A program made the position numbers and the translations under genes. Of a stretch of DNA of 64,000 nt, positions 61,801 through 64,000 are shown piece after piece. A model generated the notes under the pieces. The model worked only from the letters and a program-made list of their open reading frames with translations. It ran no database searches and was not told where the DNA came from. Origin of the DNA: Aplysia californica (taxonomy: Eukaryota; Mollusca; Gastropoda; Aplysiida; Aplysiidae); assembly GCF_000002075.1 (NCBI RefSeq), contig NW_004797385.1, positions 658,512-722,511 on the forward strand, given 5' to 3'. Position 1 is the stretch's first letter; the number at the start of each line of letters is the position of its first letter.

Positions 61801-62108
61801 CCCTCAATTCTGCTCTGTCTCATTGACATTGTGGTCGCTCGTTACGGAAGTCCTCCCTTAGAATCTATAGTAGTAATAGACGGAGAATAGAACTAGATAT
61901 CTAGCTTAGAAGATCTATTTACCGGCCCGGCGCCGGAGAATAGCCACTTATTTGCTAAAAATATCTCCTTGTGCAGACATGAAATATGAAACTGGAAGAT
62001 TGCCTACAATTTACACACAAATAAAAGCTGAACTTCTAGAGATGACAGAGCAATATTATTCCCCGCATTTACCTCTTCATCCTCAGTATTTTCACCAAGT
62101 GAGTCCAT
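54894..62108 (-). CDS. COX20: COX20, cytochrome c oxidase assembly factor (4 exons)
   Basis: COX20 (FAM36A) is a small inner-membrane protein that chaperones newly made COX2 during complex IV assembly. Exons: 62073-62108, 56836-56941, 55617-55680, 54894-55011 (TGA at 54896-54894). Junction phases are 0, 1 and 2 and all agree. The product is 107 aa; human is 118. MDSLGENTEDEE is an acidic N-terminus. FLIPCMRKSFMYGISGG aligns with human ENTPCARHSILYGSLGS. TM1 is ~30-47, ending GYFLFTS (human GHFLFTS). TM2 is ~55-72, ending GTWGVCRY (human GCWFHCRY), then a basic helix QERFKSIQLQKAMQNR. Twin TM segments plus the invariant-looking CRY turn make the family clear. It is convergent with LRPPRC. Intron 1 (5.1 kb) holds most of the repeats. 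The family call is recalled homology. Confidence 0.9.
56214..56392. mobile_element. Short pogo/Tigger-type MITE (GGCCACC relatives)
   Basis: CAAACCTGTCCAAGACCATG at the left and GCAGGTTCCACTGTG at the right form inverted ends. The core ACGCAAGGGGGAAAGTGGGA matches the reverse complement of the GGCCACC family. About 180 bp, in COX20 intron 2. Confidence 0.6.
57728..59359 (+). mobile_element. mariner element, interrupted by a Tigger copy
   Basis: TA flanks 57726-57727 and 59360-59361. The ends share GAGGGG(G/A)TATCAATAAG and continue as an inverted repeat of ~60 bp through GAAGGAGTGGAGCTA. Transposase remnants include VIK/MKFLHLQGK, CPSYDVVKYWCKRFKCG, REGHPVSAVTEYNVSKV, ELSYGSVETILHDHLN-like and TMDESWVYHLDPESKS, the first catalytic Asp of a DD34D mariner. 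The frame is broken at least near 57995 and 58190, and the second half of the gene is deleted. It is split by the insertion at 58578-59292. In COX20 intron 1. Confidence 0.88.
58578..59292 (+). mobile_element. pogo/Tigger element with CENP-B-like remnant, nested
   Basis: TA at 58576-58577 and 59293-59294. The ends CAGTGGAAACCATAATTATA and, read inward, CAGTGGAAACCTGATATAAC match strongly at the outer 12 bp. Inside, one frame reads APLAEICRQFDIPQGSIHTI then LQMWFKDARRK, the N-terminal helix-turn-helix of a Tigger/CENP-B transposase. The catalytic domain is missing. A (GA)n tract lies near 58775. Confidence 0.85.
59655..60070 (-). mobile_element. SINE copy lacking its tRNA head
   Basis: Shares TTTTACGGCCCTCGT, GAGCGCGCGGGATACACTTA, GCCGAAGCCTACTCTTATCG and GTGCGCAACTTGCACATG with the copies at 11273 and 17190. 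The high-coordinate end stops at GAAAGGAGAGCC before the Pol III boxes, so the copy is truncated. Confidence 0.7.
60186..60620. mobile_element. Four-copy MITE family, copy D (inverted orientation)
   Basis: Left GTGAGGCAGCGTGGTGAAAT, right read inward GTGTCACGACGCGGTGGAAT; both then continue CAGGCGCTCGTCAA. ATAT lies at both flanks (60182-60185 and 60621-60624), a possible 4-bp duplication. The interior matches copies A-C in reverse. Confidence 0.78.
60680..60800. mobile_element. Fragment related to the 270-bp hAT MITE
   Basis: AAAACATCAAATTATGGGTC, CATGCCCCCC and CCCCCTGATTGG match the interior of 7742-8011 and 63357-63623. Neither TIR is present. Confidence 0.5.
61290..61435. repeat. Mixed (CT)n / (CA)n tract
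   Basis: Several short CT, CACA, TATC and TGTC runs within COX20 intron 1. Confidence 0.9.
61541..61612 (-). mobile_element. tRNA-like SINE head or tRNA pseudogene
   Basis: On the minus strand, TGGTGTAGCGGTTCGG resembles an A-box and GTGTTCAATTCC a B-box, spaced about as in a tRNA. The acceptor stem ends do not pair well, so a functional tRNA is unlikely. Confidence 0.55.
61680..61857. mobile_element. Fold-back MITE with telomere-like core, 8-bp duplication
   Basis: TTAGAATC at 61672-61679 and 61858-61865 is an 8-bp duplication. The arms begin GGAAGGACTTCCGTAACGAG and match over 27 bp with one mismatch. The core is a CCCTA/CCCTAC-rich stretch of ~70 bp. No coding capacity. Confidence 0.88.
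62073..62108 (-). CDS. COX20: COX20 exon 1 (short acidic N-terminus)
   Basis: Twelve codons, MDSLGENTEDEE, end at a gtaaat donor in phase 0, matching the phase-0 start of exon 2 (PGFVKRIF). Human COX20 also has a short acidic, poorly conserved first exon. The exon is too short to be certain; the support is the phase match, the in-frame ATG and the acidic composition. Confidence 0.65.
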
Positions 62109-62970
62109 TTTCGGTAAAGAGTGACTCTGGAAAAAAAAGTTAACCGGACAACAGAAAGTGTCCTCAAAGTGTCATTAGTTCAACTTTCGGTTTCCTACTT
62201 TCGTTTCGTAACAATAATCTCCGATTCCGTACATGTAAAAAGATAACATAACCTCTTATTTATGGAGCTCAAGTTTTTTGCTGGGGTTTTTTTGTTTTGT
62301 TTTTTTTGGTGGTGGTGGTGGGGGGGGGGGAGAAGGGGGGGGTCAATGAAATAGATTTAGAATCTAAATGTGAAAGCTATGAACACACTAACTAAACATT
62401 GATTTTGTTAACTCTTTATGTATTTTACCACTTTATATAGAAAAATATAGATTCCAATTCCAAGTTGTCCTTAAAGTTACAACAGGTTTATTTTCTGGGA
62501 CATGGGTAAAATATACCAAGGACCTGCTACTAGAGAGGCCTAAAACTTCCTTGGTTGGAAATATAAACTTTACTTAGTAGATCTAGTCAGCTTTGTTTTT
62601 CAGTGAAACTATTTCCATTTCACACAGATAGAGACGGAATTACGTACTGTTCCAATGATCAACTGAAACTTTAATAAATTATAGGCTACAAGTTGATCTA
62701 TAGTATAACAATATAATAATTTTTCTTTTGCTGTTGTTGCTTAATATGCAGTTTTTCTGTCAAAGAACATTTTGAAATACGTCTCGAAGAACAATAACCT
62801 CTAAGTCTAAGTAAAGAAAATGACATAGATCTAGTTGTCTTTTTTTAACCGTTGTATTCTCAGATATACCGTCAGCTCTATGCGTGATTTTAATATTATA
62901 GGCCTAGTGTCGTTTCGGTTTTTCCACCCATTTAAACAAAGTGTTTGTTTCACTTTTTTCAAAGACGGTT
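62109..62970. other. COX20 upstream region
   Basis: Contains a GGT/poly-G run at 62306-62341 and AT-rich sequence. No TATA box or family of repeats is clear. The COX20 promoter should lie in its first few hundred bases, on the minus strand. Confidence 0.4.
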
Positions 62971-62972
62971 TA

Positions 62973-63021
62973 CCAGGTTGCACAGAATTCTACACTTAGT
63001 GTAGAATTCTGTGCCAGGTTG
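62973..63021. repeat. Perfect 17-bp-arm palindrome between 8-bp direct repeats
   Basis: GCACAGAATTCTACACT (62980-62996) pairs perfectly with 62998-63014, leaving a one-base loop. CCAGGTTG occurs at 62973-62980 and 63014-63021. It lies ~870 bp upstream of the COX20 start. Confidence 0.9.
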
Positions 63022-63356
63022 TTGCTTTTATTTATTTATCAGAACTCTTCTGTTATGAAACAAGAACTGCTATAAACTTATAAAGCTAAAACTTCCTTAC
63101 CTCATTTGTTGTGTGATCGACTGTTCTACAAAAATTGTTTATTGTTTTAATCGCCTGACTATACTAGATAGTTTTTGTCTATAAATTATAACATTAAGTG
63201 ACAGGTATGTATGTCTTATATAAATTCTGACTAAGCAGTAGGTCTGTTTTATTTCTGTCCCAAGAAAACATAAAGAGAGAAGGAGAGCTGACGAGTGATG
63301 ATACTGAGAGAAAGCGAAAGTAGAGAATCTAAGAGAACAGTACAGGGCAATTTGTT

Positions 63357-63623
63357 GGTGCTTTTTCAGTAGTTCCCACCGCCCTTATTTGAGCCTAGAC
63401 CTACATCGAGATCTATACGTTTGATGTGCGGTGAGCTAAGATATCAAACGTAACAACTGCAAAACATCAAATTATGGTAAAACCCCCTGACCCATATCGC
63501 CCCCCCCCTAAAACCCCCCACCATATTTTTATTAGGTCAGGGGGGGGGCATGGAAACCCCCGTACCCTTGAGACCAAATCCGGCAAATAACAATTGCGGG
63601 GTGGGAACTACTGAAAAAGCGCC
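63357..63623. mobile_element. hAT-type MITE, 8-bp duplication (copy 2)
   Basis: Ends GGTGCTTTTTCAGTAGTTCC and, read inward, GGCGCTTTTTCAGTAGTTCC. Flanks AATTTGTT (63349-63356) and AGTTTGTT (63624-63631) match at 7 of 8. The interior aligns with 7742-8011 throughout. Confidence 0.85.
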
Positions 63624-63659
63624 AGTTTGTTTACTTTCTCGACTTTAATTCTGGCCACG

Positions 63660-63706
63660 CCTAGATCTAGATCTAGACCCTAGATCTAGATTTCTAGATC
63701 TAGATG
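63660..63706. repeat. (TAGATC)n simple repeat
   Basis: Imperfect array of the same 6-bp motif found at 11306-11334. Confidence 0.9.
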
Positions 63707-63938
63707 AAAATCTATGCTATGCATCCCCAACTGGATTTGCGCTGGAGTTAAGAATGCAAACCACGGCAATTTCATCATTTGTAGGGGACACTAGTGAACT
63801 CGTCACACAGTGAAGTCGTCACATTCCTCCAGTGATCTCATCACAGTTATCTCGTCACTTTGTTTGGGGCAAATTCAACCACGGGGTCACTTCAACGCCG
63901 CCTCAACGTAGACTTTTTTTTTGCGTCTCATTCGACTA

Positions 63939-64000
63939 CAGTAGTCTCCGCCTAAACGCACGGTGTTAGGGAGGGAACCTCAGCGTGTGTTTATACGGAG
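63939..64000. mobile_element. Left end of a CAGTAGTCTCC TIR element, cut by the window edge
   Basis: TA (63937-63938) is followed by CAGTAGTCTCCGCCTAA, the same terminus as at 6840 and 8354. The rest lies outside the window. Confidence 0.5.

Overview
This window is animal nuclear DNA, AT-rich and intron-rich. It looks like a lophotrochozoan, most likely a gastropod mollusc; that is inferred from the repeat style (AGATCT-type simple repeats, tRNA-derived SINEs, very many short TIR elements) and from how the genes diverge from their human orthologs. No species can be named from the sequence alone. It holds three conserved host genes, all rebuilt here from short exons whose GT-AG junctions agree in phase. 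Most of the rest is intron and intergenic DNA filled with small transposons.

Layout: (1) 903-8644, minus strand: PAXX, a non-homologous end-joining factor, 2 exons, 206 aa. (2) 8645-9358: a 714-bp divergent promoter region. (3) 9359-48629, plus strand: LRPPRC, the mitochondrial pentatricopeptide-repeat mRNA-stability factor, 30 exons, about 1081 aa after allowing for one base of phase discrepancy in exon 16. (4) 48630-54893: intergenic, with a Tigger-like element, a (TA)n tract, a piggyBac-like MITE and a multicopy MITE. (5) 54894-62108, minus strand: COX20, a cytochrome c oxidase assembly factor, 4 exons, 107 aa, facing LRPPRC tail to tail. (6) 62109-64000: COX20 upstream flank with a perfect palindrome, a hAT-type MITE and the start of another TIR element at the edge.

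LRPPRC and COX20 both act on cytochrome c oxidase: LRPPRC stabilises mitochondrial mRNAs, including those for COX subunits, and COX20 chaperones the COX2 subunit. They are neighbours here but convergent, so a shared promoter is not implied. PAXX and LRPPRC are head to head and could share one.

The main assembly problem is a 100-N gap (21166-21265) flanked by two apparently identical 3404-bp blocks (17762-21165 and 21266-24669). Each block carries LRPPRC exons 3-5. Those exons total 304 nt, not a multiple of three, so using both sets would break the frame; an unmerged contig overlap is the best explanation.

The mobile DNA includes a Tc1 copy, a mariner copy split by a pogo/Tigger copy, several pogo/Tigger-like MITEs with TA duplications, three TTAA-flanked piggyBac-like MITEs, hAT-type elements with 8-bp duplications (one with an internal tandem triplication), a four-copy MITE family, LINE 3' ends and tRNA-derived SINEs. 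I found no LTR or virus-like element.
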